The notes beneath the pieces were generated by a model. The model searched no databases. It saw only the letters and a list, made by a program, of their open reading frames with translations, and was not told where the DNA came from. The translations under genes were made by a program, and so were the position numbers. A stretch of 64,000 nt of DNA from DUTS01 sp050951605 (lineage in GTDB: Bacteria > Bacillota > Peptococcia > DRI-13 > DTU073): NCBI GenBank assembly GCA_050951605.1, contig JBMNJJ010000005.1, forward strand, positions 62,001-126,000, in the 5' to 3' direction. Of this stretch, positions 17,200 through 26,287 are shown piece by piece. How positions within the stretch are numbered: the stretch's first letter is position 1; each line of letters opens with the position of its first letter.

Positions 17200-18546
17200 A
17201 TGAAAATAGCTTTTTTAGCTCCGGCAGGAGCTATGCACAGGTACGACGGTAGCTTTGGCAAAGCACTTCATTATGCACCACTGACTCTTACCACTCTGGC
17301 GGCCTTAGTTCCGGAAGAACTTAATGCCGAAACAGCCATCTATGACGAAACAGCAGGGAAAATACCGCTGGATTTAGATGCAGAGCTCGTCTGTATTACT
17401 TGTATTACCGGTACAGCGACGCGTTGCTATGCCTATGCCGATTATTTTCGTAGTTTAGGAAAAACTGTCGTTTTGGGTGGAGTACATCCCACCATGTTAC
17501 CCGATGAAGCGGCTTTGCACGCTGATGTAGTTATGACCGGCTTTACCGAGCAAACATTTCCCCAAATGTTATTTGATTATTTAAATCACAATTTAAAACC
17601 AAGGTATGAGCAAAACCATGACTTTACCATCGTCGGCAGACCTACGCCAAGAAGAGAACTCTTAAACAAAAAAAGATATATTACCCTCAATACCTTGGAA
17701 GCCGTTCGAGGTTGTTCTTTACCTTGCACTTTTTGTGCTTATCCGGCCGCTTTTGGTAGAACAGTACATAAACGTCCCGTCAAAGAAGTGATCGCCGAAA
17801 TTGAAGCTCTCAATTCCAAAGAGGTCTTATTTCCGGATGTCAATTTAATCACCGATAAAGCATATGCTCTAGAGCTTTTTACCGCGATGATTCCCCTAAA
17901 AAAAATGTGGTTTGGACTGGCCACCTCCTCGATCGGTATAGATGATGAATTGCTTAAGGTCTTTGAAAAAAGCGGCTGTAAAGGACTTTTGATTGGATTT
18001 GAGTCCATTAAACAGTCCTCGCAAAGTTTTATTCACAAAGGCGTAAACAAGGTCTTAGAATATGGAGAACTAATGAAAAAACTTCATCATGCAGGAATTA
18101 TTGTGCAAGGCTGTTTCGCTTTTGGCGGTGATGATGAAGATACATCAGTATTTGAAAAAACGGTGGAAATGGTGATCAAAACAAAAATTGATTTACCGCG
18201 CTATTCCATCTTAACACCTTTCCCGAAAACACAGCTCTATGCCCAACTGGAAGAGCAAGGCAGAATTACAGAGCGCGACTGGGCCATGTATGACGTTGAA
18301 CATTGTGTTTTTAAACCCTTAAAAATGACGAAAGAGGAATTAGAAGAAGGCATTACTTGGGCCTGGCGGGAAACCTATACTTACCGTTCAATTTTCAAGC
18401 GATTGGCTCCGTTTAGAAATGTACCCTTTATCTCCTTACTTCTTAATCTCGGAGGCTACAGAGGTTATGCTAATAAATTTTCCATTTTCACCAGAGAAGT
18501 CATGACTGATAATAGTGATATTCCGAAGGTGGAAACAGCAAAATGA
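17200..18546 (+). CDS. Cobalamin-binding-domain radical SAM enzyme (paralogue B)
   Basis: 448 residues with a B12-binding-like N-terminal domain (VVLGGVHPTMLP at about 90-101) and the radical SAM motif CSLPCTFC (Cys 172, 176, 179). It is a close paralogue of the gene at 13656, sharing length, motif positions and many blocks such as HYAPLTLTTLAALVPEE and LPRYSILTPFP. The DxHxxG cobalamin-ligand motif is missing. RBS ggaaggagat. It follows the GH3 gene by two bases and overlaps the next gene by four. Confidence 0.87.
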   Translation: MKIAFLAPAGAMHRYDGSFGKALHYAPLTLTTLAALVPEELNAETAIYDETAGKIPLDLDAELVCITCITGTATRCYAYADYFRSLGKTVVLGGVHPTMLPDEAALHADVVMTGFTEQTFPQMLFDYLNHNLKPRYEQNHDFTIVGRPTPRRELLNKKRYITLNTLEAVRGCSLPCTFCAYPAAFGRTVHKRPVKEVIAEIEALNSKEVLFPDVNLITDKAYALELFTAMIPLKKMWFGLATSSIGIDDELLKVFEKSGCKGLLIGFESIKQSSQSFIHKGVNKVLEYGELMKKLHHAGIIVQGCFAFGGDDEDTSVFEKTVEMVIKTKIDLPRYSILTPFPKTQLYAQLEEQGRITERDWAMYDVEHCVFKPLKMTKEELEEGITWAWRETYTYRSIFKRLAPFRNVPFISLLLNLGGYRGYANKFSIFTREVMTDNSDIPKVETAK

Positions 18547-19874
18547 AAATTACCTTTATTTTACCGGCAATCGGCAAAAAACCAGGAGAAAAATATATCG
18601 GTACATGGAAAATGGAGCCCTTAACCATCGCTGTTTTAAAATCTCTTACCCCCCCTGATATTGAAACTGAATTCTATGACGATCGTCTTGAATGTATTAA
18701 TTATGATACTAAAACGGACCTGGTTGTCATTACCGTGGAAACATATACGGCCAAAAGAAGTTACCGGATAGCTAATGAGTTTCGGAAACGAGGCATACCT
18801 GTTATTATGGGCGGATACCATGTTACCCTTTTACCGGAAGAGGCTCTCCAATATGCAGACAGTGTTATCACCGGCAACGCAGAGACTGTTTGGAAGATAA
18901 TGCTACAAGATTTCCAAAAACAGAAGCTAAAAAAAGTCTATCACGGTACTGTAGAGTATAGTGATGTTCCACCGGATAAAAGTATTTTTGCCGGAAAAAA
19001 ATATTTGCCAATTTCTCTAGTGGAAACCGGCAGAGGATGCTGTCATAGCTGTGAGTTTTGTGCCATCTCCGCCTATTATCACTGTAAATATTACCGGCGC
19101 GAGCACCAGAATATTATCCGAGATATACAGAACAGCACACATAACTTTTATTTTTTAGTTGATGATAATTTAATCGCTGATCTTAATAACGCCAAAGCAT
19201 TATTACAAAAAATTGAGCCTTTAAAAATAAAATGGGCTGGACAAGGCACTCTAGCCATGGCTAAGGATAAAGAATTATTAAAGTTAATGAAAAAAAGCGG
19301 CTGTGAATTGATTTTAATCGGATTTGAATCATTAGAAGAGGAAAGCCTTAAACAGATGAATAAGTCCTTTAATACCGCACTGGGAGAAAGGGACGAACTC
19401 GTCCAACGAATTCACGATGCCGGGATAGGCATCTATGCCACTTTTGTTTTTGGCTATGACGGCGATACATATCAAACCTTTGCAGAGACCTTGGATTTTG
19501 CGAAAAAGCATAATTTTTATACTGCCGCTTTTAATCACCTTTTACCTCATCCGGGAACCAGATTATATCAGAGATTAAAAGAAGAAAAACGTTTAATTTA
19601 TGATCAATGGTGGTTAGATGATCACTATATTTACGGCGATATTGCTTTTCAACCGAAAAATATGTCCGCTGCTGAATTAAGCCGGCTTTGCCGACAAGCG
19701 CGCAAGGAATTTGCCAATTTTTCCACTGTGGTTAAACGTGGGCTTTATAGTATAAAAAGGTCTAGTCCCTTGATGTGGTTGCTTTTTTGGTCTATGAATT
19801 TACGGCTGGGAAAAGAGGTTGACGAAAAGATGAAGATACCGCTAGGGAGGAATTTAGATGAACTGCCGAAATAA
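18543..19874 (+). CDS. Cobalamin-binding-domain radical SAM enzyme (divergent third copy)
   Basis: 443 residues. The N-terminal domain carries VIMGGYHVTLLPEEAL (about 87-102) and the radical SAM cysteines are in CCHSCEFC (Cys 166, 170, 173). It has the same overall design as the two neighbours but is clearly more distant: HPT is replaced by HVT, and the C-terminal half has AAFNHLLPHPGTRLYQRL in place of LPRxSILTPFP. It overlaps both neighbours (4 and 17 bases), indicating coupled translation. Three cobalamin-domain enzymes in one operon argue for several chemically similar steps on a hydrocarbon-like or polycyclic substrate. Confidence 0.86.
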   Translation: MKITFILPAIGKKPGEKYIGTWKMEPLTIAVLKSLTPPDIETEFYDDRLECINYDTKTDLVVITVETYTAKRSYRIANEFRKRGIPVIMGGYHVTLLPEEALQYADSVITGNAETVWKIMLQDFQKQKLKKVYHGTVEYSDVPPDKSIFAGKKYLPISLVETGRGCCHSCEFCAISAYYHCKYYRREHQNIIRDIQNSTHNFYFLVDDNLIADLNNAKALLQKIEPLKIKWAGQGTLAMAKDKELLKLMKKSGCELILIGFESLEEESLKQMNKSFNTALGERDELVQRIHDAGIGIYATFVFGYDGDTYQTFAETLDFAKKHNFYTAAFNHLLPHPGTRLYQRLKEEKRLIYDQWWLDDHYIYGDIAFQPKNMSAAELSRLCRQARKEFANFSTVVKRGLYSIKRSSPLMWLLFWSMNLRLGKEVDEKMKIPLGRNLDELPK

Positions 19875-20919
19875 ACGTTTTATAATTGACCTGGCTTCTC
19901 CCTCTGAAACAAAAGAAATATTGAAAATTTACGAAAGTGGATATTTTAAAGGAAATATCTCGGTTCTCTATACACGTCGCCCTGATCCGATAAAATCCCT
20001 GAGGCAAGAGGGGGAAAAAGTCGTCATCCCTATCTTAAAAGATCAAACAAACGGTAAAATCTGTGGAATGGGCTGTTGTGTAATACGTAAAGCCTATCTT
20101 AACGGGGAAATAAAAAATACCGGTTATTTAACAGGGTTAAAAATTTTGCCGGAATATCGAAAAAAGCTCCTCCCTATTGCCGATGTCTATAATTTCTTAT
20201 ATGAACAAACAAAAAACGAGGTAGATATATACTATACCACGATCCTCAAAGAGAATACGGCTGTACAAAAAATGTTGGAAAAAAAGCGTAAGAATATGCC
20301 AAAGTATCTCTACCAAGGTGATTATACGGTTTTTTGCTTTAAAACAGGGCGGAAAGTTTTTAAAACCAATACTTATCTTTTTCAGAGAGGTCAACGTGAA
20401 GGACTTCTACAATTTTTTAAAAAGCAAGAAAAACAATATCAATTTTCACCACAGATAACTTCAATGTATAAAAACTTTAATCAAGATATTTTCACGCTTA
20501 GTGACCCCCAAGGTAATATCCTAGCCGCTTGTTTAGTTTGGAATCAACAAGACTACAAACAATATCTTATCACGGAATACAAAGGAATTTACAAAATATT
20601 GCAGAGAATGCCCACAAAATTATGGGGATATCCGCCCTTGCCTAAAAAAAATGCACCGGTAAATTATGCCTGTGTTTCGCTGTTTTATGTGCAAAGTCAT
20701 AACCTAAAATTAGCACAGTATTTTATAGAAAAAATAGCAGAATACTCAAAGGAATATGATTTTCTAATGTTGGGTCTTTTTGAAAATCATCCCCTTAAAA
20801 CTATTTTTAATCAGATTAAGCATCTAAAATATCAAAGTAGATTATATCTAGTTAGTTGGGATAATAAACAATATAACCTTGATCATAGACCCATTAATCT
20901 CGAGGTCAGTTTATTGTGA
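19858..20919 (+). CDS. GNAT-type N-acyltransferase, probably two-domain
   Basis: 353 residues from the ATG at 19858, preceded by agggaggaa inside the end of the previous gene. Residues about 6-150 show the GNAT pattern: IIDLASPSETKEILKIYESGYF, then GYLTGLKILPEYRKKLLPIADVYNFLYE (motif A-like, acetyl-CoA pyrophosphate region), then TTILKENTAVQKMLEKK. The C-terminal half (about 160-353) may be a second, degenerate GNAT fold. Last gene of the operon, followed by a strong terminator. Donor and acceptor unknown. Confidence 0.65.
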   Translation: MNCRNKRFIIDLASPSETKEILKIYESGYFKGNISVLYTRRPDPIKSLRQEGEKVVIPILKDQTNGKICGMGCCVIRKAYLNGEIKNTGYLTGLKILPEYRKKLLPIADVYNFLYEQTKNEVDIYYTTILKENTAVQKMLEKKRKNMPKYLYQGDYTVFCFKTGRKVFKTNTYLFQRGQREGLLQFFKKQEKQYQFSPQITSMYKNFNQDIFTLSDPQGNILAACLVWNQQDYKQYLITEYKGIYKILQRMPTKLWGYPPLPKKNAPVNYACVSLFYVQSHNLKLAQYFIEKIAEYSKEYDFLMLGLFENHPLKTIFNQIKHLKYQSRLYLVSWDNKQYNLDHRPINLEVSLL

Positions 20920-20949
20920 ACTATTAATTTAAAATTACTTGCTTACCAA

Positions 20950-20986
20950 AAAACAGAGTAACAATTTTGTTGCTCTGTTTTTTCTG
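20950..20986 (+). terminator. Rho-independent terminator of the radical SAM/GH3 operon
   Basis: A ten-base-pair stem at 20954-20963 and 20968-20977 (arms cagagtaaca and tgttgctctg, one G-T pair) with loop attt, followed by a T run. An A run precedes it, so it might also work in reverse. It marks the operon end 35 bases after the last stop. Confidence 0.9.
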
Positions 20987-21069
20987 TCATAATTTCAAAC
21001 GCCATTGACTATATAATGAATAAAATCAAAGCACATAACTACTTAGTGAAAGCGGAGGTATGATTACAG

Positions 21070-22086
21070 TTGAAAAAATTAAAACCGTATTTCCGGATAA
21101 TTCTTCTTTGTTTGATTCTCTTCTGTACAGGATGCGATTTTTTCCCTCGTCTAGAAAAGGAAACACCGAAAAAGGAATCCCCGGCCCAACTAACCATCGT
21201 CTACACAGAAGATTCCTTCTTGTATCTACCTTTTTATGTTGCGCTTCACCAAAAGTATTTTCAGAAAGAAAACCTAACCATCAAACTACAAAAGACAAAT
21301 AACCAAGAAGCTCTCACAGGGCTACAAACAGGTGACTATCACCTCCTGTTAGGTGGGGCGGAAAACGTCTTTTACGCTTATCAACAAGGTCAAGAAGATA
21401 AGCTTATTATGCTCGGTCAAATAGCAATTAAAACCGGTCATTTCCTGCTCGCCCGCAATAGTGAAGCACCTTTTACTTGGTCAAATGTCAAAGGAAAAGT
21501 AATTATTAGTACAGGGAGTGGGGATACGGCAACAATTGCTTTAGAACATTTGCTTCGTAAACATGACTTGCGCCCTTTTCTCGATGTACATATCATCAAT
21601 AATCTTCCCCTACCTCTTCGAGCCGGCACTTTTCTTAGTGGTACTGCTCAATTTATCCTGGCTACTGAACCAACTGCCACGCTTTTAGAAAAAGAAGAAG
21701 CCGGGCAAGTAGTAACTTCCCTCGATGAACAACTTGAAATTAATATCCCTATAGTATTTTTTACGACTAAAAGCCAATTAAATGAAAAAAAAGAAACTTA
21801 TCGAAAATTTATTATGGCTTTACAACAAGGACTAAACTGGCTTCAGAAACATTCTCCTGAAGAAATAGCCACTGTAGCTCAAAACTTTTTTCCGGAACAG
21901 GAAGAAAAAATACTTTTAAGAGGAATCTGTCGTTACAAAAACATTGGATGCTGGTCAGAAACACCTTTGCTTACAGATAAAGATCTACTACCCATTCAGC
22001 AACTTCTGTTAGAGGCCCAAGAACTCACATCTCCCTTACCACTTTACGAATTATTCGTTCCTTCATTTGTCCCGGAATCTAAGTGA
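21070..22086 (+). CDS. Substrate-binding lipoprotein of the NMT1/SsuA/ThiY type (orphan)
   Basis: 338 residues starting at TTG 21070, behind gcggaggt. An ATG at 21060 is in another frame and gives only 80 residues. Signal peptide with lipobox LFCTGC (cysteine about residue 22). The mature part follows the NMT1/SsuA pattern: TIVYTEDSFLYLPFYVALHQKYFQKENLTIKL, GDYHLLLGGAENVFYA, KGKVIISTGSGDTATIALEHLLRKHDL. Family members deliver sulfonates, pyrimidine precursors or similar to ABC importers. No permease or ATPase gene adjoins it, so the partner must be elsewhere. Confidence 0.8.
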   Translation: MKKLKPYFRIILLCLILFCTGCDFFPRLEKETPKKESPAQLTIVYTEDSFLYLPFYVALHQKYFQKENLTIKLQKTNNQEALTGLQTGDYHLLLGGAENVFYAYQQGQEDKLIMLGQIAIKTGHFLLARNSEAPFTWSNVKGKVIISTGSGDTATIALEHLLRKHDLRPFLDVHIINNLPLPLRAGTFLSGTAQFILATEPTATLLEKEEAGQVVTSLDEQLEINIPIVFFTTKSQLNEKKETYRKFIMALQQGLNWLQKHSPEEIATVAQNFFPEQEEKILLRGICRYKNIGCWSETPLLTDKDLLPIQQLLLEAQELTSPLPLYELFVPSFVPESK

Positions 22087-22184
22087 AACTCTTCCTTCAA
22101 AAACCTGCTCAACCTACTTGTAATTCTTGACTACCTCCCTAAATTATGCAAAAATAATGCTATTGATTAGGGAGGAACGACATC

Positions 22185-23093
22185 ATGAAAAAACTAACTA
22201 CCATCCAAGCTGATGTACTACTTTTGAGTGTAGCCTTTATCTGGGGGGCTACCTTTGTCGTCGTCAAAAACGCTCTGGAAGGCATCACCCCTTTTGCTTT
22301 TAATTTCGTTCGTTTTACCATAGCCTTTTTCTTTCTCTATCTTCTTTATAGACCGGGGAAAAAACTAATTCAGAAAAAAATACTGCTTGCCGGAGCAAGC
22401 ATTGGTTTTGTTCTTTTCTTAGGCTATACTTCCCAAACAATCGGTTTAAAATATACTACGGCAGCTAATGCTGCTTTTATTACCGGATTATCTGTAATTA
22501 TCGTGCCTTTTTTGAATATTTATTTTACAAAACGTTTCCCTCAACCAATTGTGATTATGGGAGCACTTCTCGCCGCCATTGGTTTAGCCCTTTTAACTTT
22601 AAAAAATGGGTTTATGATCCAAAAGGGCGATTTTATAATGCTTTTTTGTGCTCTTTGCTTTGCACTCCATATCGTCCTTATTGCTCGCTATGCCACACAC
22701 TACGACTCCACTCTTCTTGCCATGCTCCAAATTGGTGTAGTCGCTCTTTTTTCTTTTTTTATGTTTTTAGTACATCCGACCGAATATTGGCCTACATTTT
22801 TCAGCAAAGATGTCCGGATTGCCTTAGCCCTAACAGCTATTCCGGCTACTGCCCTAGCTCTTCTGGTCATGAACGGAGTACAAAAATTTACTACAGCCAA
22901 CCGTACAGCCATTATTCTAGCCATGGAACCCGTCTTTGGAGCACTTACCGCGTGGTCTTATGGAGGAGAAATCCTCACCAAACTAGACCTCTGGGGAGCC
23001 GGTTTAATTCTTCTGGGTATCCTACTTGTAGAATTAAAAAACAAACAACCTAAGTTATCTCATGAACAAGTGCAGAAAGAACGGAAACTCTGA
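22185..23093 (+). CDS. EamA/DMT-family transporter
   Basis: 302 residues with ten hydrophobic segments in two five-helix EamA halves. The motif LLLSVAFIWGATFVVVKNAL opens the protein and the second half ends in ILAMEPVFGALTAW, both typical of drug/metabolite exporters. RBS gggagga at the right distance. The last 44 bases overlap the 3' end of the convergent betaine ATPase gene. Substrate cannot be predicted. Confidence 0.9.
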   Translation: MKKLTTIQADVLLLSVAFIWGATFVVVKNALEGITPFAFNFVRFTIAFFFLYLLYRPGKKLIQKKILLAGASIGFVLFLGYTSQTIGLKYTTAANAAFITGLSVIIVPFLNIYFTKRFPQPIVIMGALLAAIGLALLTLKNGFMIQKGDFIMLFCALCFALHIVLIARYATHYDSTLLAMLQIGVVALFSFFMFLVHPTEYWPTFFSKDVRIALALTAIPATALALLVMNGVQKFTTANRTAIILAMEPVFGALTAWSYGGEILTKLDLWGAGLILLGILLVELKNKQPKLSHEQVQKERKL

Positions 23094-24234
23094 CAATAAT
23101 CCCCAATAACTTATTGTGTTCATCCACTACTGCCAAAGGATATTTCGTCGTCGAAGCGGCCGGCAGTAACTCCTCAACATAAGTATCAGGCGCGGTAACA
23201 AAATAATCCTTAACCAGAATGTCTTCCAGCTTCTTCCGCTCTCGTGCAGCCTTCAGGGCATCGTCAATCGTCACCAATCCGCACAATCTCCTTTGGTCAT
23301 CAACAACAAAAACACTGGAAATGCCGGCATTTTTCATTTCTTTAATGGCTACTTTAGGACCATCCTTGATGGAAACAAGAGCTCCCGGTTTAAACATTAT
23401 GTTCTTGGCCTGTAAAACCTTTGTTTTATCTACGTCCTGAACAAAATCAGCAATATAGTCATTAACAGGATTAGTCAAAATTTCCTCGGGAGTACCAATC
23501 TGTTCAATCTCGCCTTCCTTCATTACGGCCACTCGATCCCCTAATTTAAAAGCCTCATTAACGTCATGAGTAATAAAAACAATCGTCTTTTTAAGCTTGG
23601 CCTGAATATCTAAAAGCTCTACTTGCATCTCCCTTCTAATTAAAGGGTCTAAAGCACTGAAAGGTTCATCCATTAATAAGATATCCGGGTCATTAGCCAA
23701 AGCTCTAGCCAACCCCACCCGCTGACACATCCCCCCACTTAACTGATGAGGATATTTATCTTCCCACCCGGCCAAACCTACCGTAGCCAAGGTTTCCCTG
23801 GCAATCTCAACCCGCTGTTTTTTAGGTACATCACGAATTTCCAAACCATATTCTACATTTTCCAAAATAGTTCGATGCGTAAAAAGCCCAAAATGCTGAA
23901 AAACCATCGCTACTTTTTTTTGCCTAAATTCTCTTAACTCTTTCTTTTTATACTCCACTATGTTCGAACCATCTACATAAATATTACCCGCGGTAGGAAC
24001 ATTAAGTAAATTAAGACAACGTAGTAAAGTTGATTTGCCGCTCCCCGAAAGACCCATAATTACAAAGATTTCCTCTTCTTGTACTTCAAAAGAAACATTA
24101 TTAATTCCTACTGTATTTCCTGTTTCTTTTAAGATTGTTTCTTTCGACTCTCCTTTTTGTAATCTTTTTAAAACTGCTTTAGGGTTACGACCAAATACTT
24201 TAGTTAAATTTTCTACTTTTATTTTTACAGACAT
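23050..24234 (-). CDS. opuAA: Glycine betaine/proline ABC transporter ATP-binding protein
   Basis: 394 residues. Walker A GLSGSGKSTLLRCLNLL (about 58-74), signature LSGGMCQRVGLARAL, Walker B ILLMDEPFSALDPLIRREMQ, and H-loop FITHDVNEA. After about residue 275 come two CBS domains (ISSVFVVDDQRRLCGLVTIDDAL and KYPLAVVDEHNKLLGIIVR), which in OpuA-type importers sense ionic strength. It energises the permease and binding protein encoded just upstream. Osmoprotectant uptake is the expected role. Confidence 0.95.
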   Translation of the reverse strand: MSVKIKVENLTKVFGRNPKAVLKRLQKGESKETILKETGNTVGINNVSFEVQEEEIFVIMGLSGSGKSTLLRCLNLLNVPTAGNIYVDGSNIVEYKKKELREFRQKKVAMVFQHFGLFTHRTILENVEYGLEIRDVPKKQRVEIARETLATVGLAGWEDKYPHQLSGGMCQRVGLARALANDPDILLMDEPFSALDPLIRREMQVELLDIQAKLKKTIVFITHDVNEAFKLGDRVAVMKEGEIEQIGTPEEILTNPVNDYIADFVQDVDKTKVLQAKNIMFKPGALVSIKDGPKVAIKEMKNAGISSVFVVDDQRRLCGLVTIDDALKAARERKKLEDILVKDYFVTAPDTYVEELLPAASTTKYPLAVVDEHNKLLGIIVRVSVLSALVHEIT

Positions 24235-24269
24235 CTTCTACACCCATTTCTTTTTTTAAAAATTTACCC

Positions 24270-25124
24270 TTATTGTTCCGGTATTTTATACTTATCCGCA
24301 ATACCCTGTGAAATTCGATCGATAATAATTGCTAGAATCACAATACTTAAACCGGCATCAAAAGCCCGGGCAATTTCAATCCTACTAATTCCGGCCAAAA
24401 CTTCATACCCTAAACCTTTAGCCCCAATCATGGAAGCAACAACAACCATAGATAAAGCCATCATTGTCGTTTGGTTAATTCCTGTCATAATCGTTGGCAA
24501 AGCCTGAGGGAGCTGGATTTTAACCAAGGTTTGCCAAGATGAAGAACCAAAAGAATAAGCGGCCTCAACCATTTCTTTAGAAACATTCTGAATCCCTAAA
24601 TTAGTTAATCTAATTACAGGTGGCAAAGCATAAATAATTGTGGCAAAAACTGCCGGAACCATACCTAAACCAAAAAACATCATCGCCGGAATTAAATAAA
24701 CAAAGCTAGGCATCGTCTGCATGGCATCAAGAATCGGTTTAATGACCACCTCTGCCTTTACACTATAGGACATCCAGATCCCAATGGGTAAACCAAGCAA
24801 TAATGACAAAACTACCGAAGTCAAAACAATCGCTAAGGTAGACATCGTTAATTCCCAAAGTCCGAAAACACCAATTAAGGAAAGAGAAAATGCATATAAA
24901 ATACCCAACTTCAGATTTTTATATTTCCAACCAAGGAGAAAAACTAAAAGCACTAAGACCCACCAAGGTACCCAATGCAAAAACGACTCTACTTGAAGTA
25001 GGCAAAACAAAATTCCTTTGTTCAGTGCTTCAAAAAACCCCATAAAATTATCTAAAAGCCATTTAACAAAAATTTCTACATAAATACCAAGTTTAAAATT
25101 AATAGATTCTGGAAATACTTGCAT
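24270..25124 (-). CDS. opuAB: Glycine betaine/proline ABC transporter permease
   Basis: 284 residues with six to seven membrane helices and the BPD permease EAA-type loop EAAYSFGSSSWQTLVKIQLPQALPTIMTG split around about 190-215. The first 30 residues before the membrane part are amphipathic. No Shine-Dalgarno site lies at normal linear distance from the ATG at 25124: a good gaggtga lies about 35 bases upstream, with an 11-bp hairpin between it and the start. Second gene of the opu operon. Confidence 0.93.
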   Translation of the reverse strand: MQVFPESINFKLGIYVEIFVKWLLDNFMGFFEALNKGILFCLLQVESFLHWVPWWVLVLLVFLLGWKYKNLKLGILYAFSLSLIGVFGLWELTMSTLAIVLTSVVLSLLLGLPIGIWMSYSVKAEVVIKPILDAMQTMPSFVYLIPAMMFFGLGMVPAVFATIIYALPPVIRLTNLGIQNVSKEMVEAAYSFGSSSWQTLVKIQLPQALPTIMTGINQTTMMALSMVVVASMIGAKGLGYEVLAGISRIEIARAFDAGLSIVILAIIIDRISQGIADKYKIPEQ

Positions 25125-25132
25125 AAATAAGT

Positions 25133-25158
25133 TAGTTGCTGCTTGAAAGCAGCAACTA
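25133..25158 (-). promoter_or_regulatory. Perfect hairpin between Shine-Dalgarno site and start of opuAB
   Basis: Arms tagttgctgct (25133-25143) and agcagcaacta (25148-25158) are perfectly complementary with a four-base loop. On the minus strand gaggtga (25161-25167) comes first, then the hairpin, then eight bases, then the ATG at 25124. If the hairpin folds, the linear distance from the site to the start shrinks to about 10-11 bases. No T run follows, so it is not a terminator. Confidence 0.75.
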
Positions 25159-25182
25159 GTTCACCTCTCTATTTCTACTTTT

Positions 25183-26217
25183 TTATTGAATTGCTTTTTC
25201 TACTTTTGTCACAACATCTTTAGGCACCCACGCAGTCCATAAATCTTTATTCTTCTTCAAGAACCATTGCGCGGCAACCGTAGGCTCAACATTATTTTCT
25301 TCCATATAAGCCAATGCTTCATTCGTTAAAGCCGTACTAGTTTTGTAGTTTTTCAAAAACTCTACAATCTCCGGTACCCTTTGTGGCAATTCTTTGTTCA
25401 CACAAATTGTTACGGGAATAGAAGGAAAAGCACAAACATAACCATTTTCCCATTTTTCTTCATCAAAAACAGGCTCCTCTATATAAGTCAAGTCATATTT
25501 ACCCATGATCCACTCCGGCTCCCAATAATAACCTAGCCAAGGTTCACCTTTTTCGATTGCCTTAACTATAGATGTCGCCAAAGCTGTTGAAGAACCTGGT
25601 CTAAACAAATTATAAGTTTTATCTAACCCATAGTTTTCTACTTTCTGACTGACAATTTCATCTGCCTCCCAATCAGGAATCGCTCCATAAATCCGTCCTT
25701 TACTTTTGTCCTCGGGATCGCGAAAAACTTCCCAATATTTAGGTAAGTCGGCAATCGATTTTAGTTCGGGTGCCAAAGGTTTTATTCCTCTTTCCGGGTC
25801 ACCTTTGATCACATAAGTCGGTACATAAAATCCTTGCCGATTATCCCCAAAATTAACTGACATTTCTAGAATCTCTCCATTTTTCACGGCTTCCGGATAC
25901 ATTGACAAATTATCAGTCCAAATTTCCATATAAATATCGATGTCCCCTCGTTTTAAGCCCTCAAAAGTAACGCCTGTCGTACCGGGAGTTATCTCTGTTT
26001 CATAACCATAACCTTCCTCGATAATAAATCGTGCTACTTCATTATGAAATTTAATACTATCCCAGCCGGCATCGGCAAAAACTAATTTTGTTTTGCCTTT
26101 TTGTTCAGAGGAAGTGGTTTCTGTTGTCCCACAAGCTGTACAAAAAACCATAATTCCCATTAAGATAATACTAATTATCACAGGCAGCAATTTTTTTCTA
26201 GGAATTCTAAATTGCAT
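25183..26217 (-). CDS. opuAC: Glycine betaine-binding lipoprotein of ABC transporter
   Basis: 344 residues from the ATG at 26217, with ggaggtg at good distance; a frame start at 26235 would contain that site. Signal peptide with lipobox FCTAC. The mature part is an OpuAC-type domain: KLVFADAGWDSIKFHNEVARFI, VTFEGLKRGDIDIYMEIW, and the Trp-rich GEPWLGYYWEPEWIMGKYDL region that forms the aromatic betaine cage. First gene of the opu operon. Confidence 0.94.
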   Translation of the reverse strand: MQFRIPRKKLLPVIISIILMGIMVFCTACGTTETTSSEQKGKTKLVFADAGWDSIKFHNEVARFIIEEGYGYETEITPGTTGVTFEGLKRGDIDIYMEIWTDNLSMYPEAVKNGEILEMSVNFGDNRQGFYVPTYVIKGDPERGIKPLAPELKSIADLPKYWEVFRDPEDKSKGRIYGAIPDWEADEIVSQKVENYGLDKTYNLFRPGSSTALATSIVKAIEKGEPWLGYYWEPEWIMGKYDLTYIEEPVFDEEKWENGYVCAFPSIPVTICVNKELPQRVPEIVEFLKNYKTSTALTNEALAYMEENNVEPTVAAQWFLKKNKDLWTAWVPKDVVTKVEKAIQ

Positions 26218-26287
26218 GCTACTAAACACCTCCATGAAATATTTAAAATCTATTTTTTAATTAGATTACTTAATAAGATTATCACTC

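Noticed and set aside
12194..20919. RiPP precursor peptide for the radical SAM enzymes
   Set aside because: No short frame with a ribosome-binding site and a Cys/Gly-rich core was seen in or just before the operon; intergenic gaps are too small.
21060..21302. 80-residue frame from ATG 21060
   Set aside because: Wrong frame relative to the binding-protein gene; the TTG at 21070 yields a signal peptide, lipobox and full domain.
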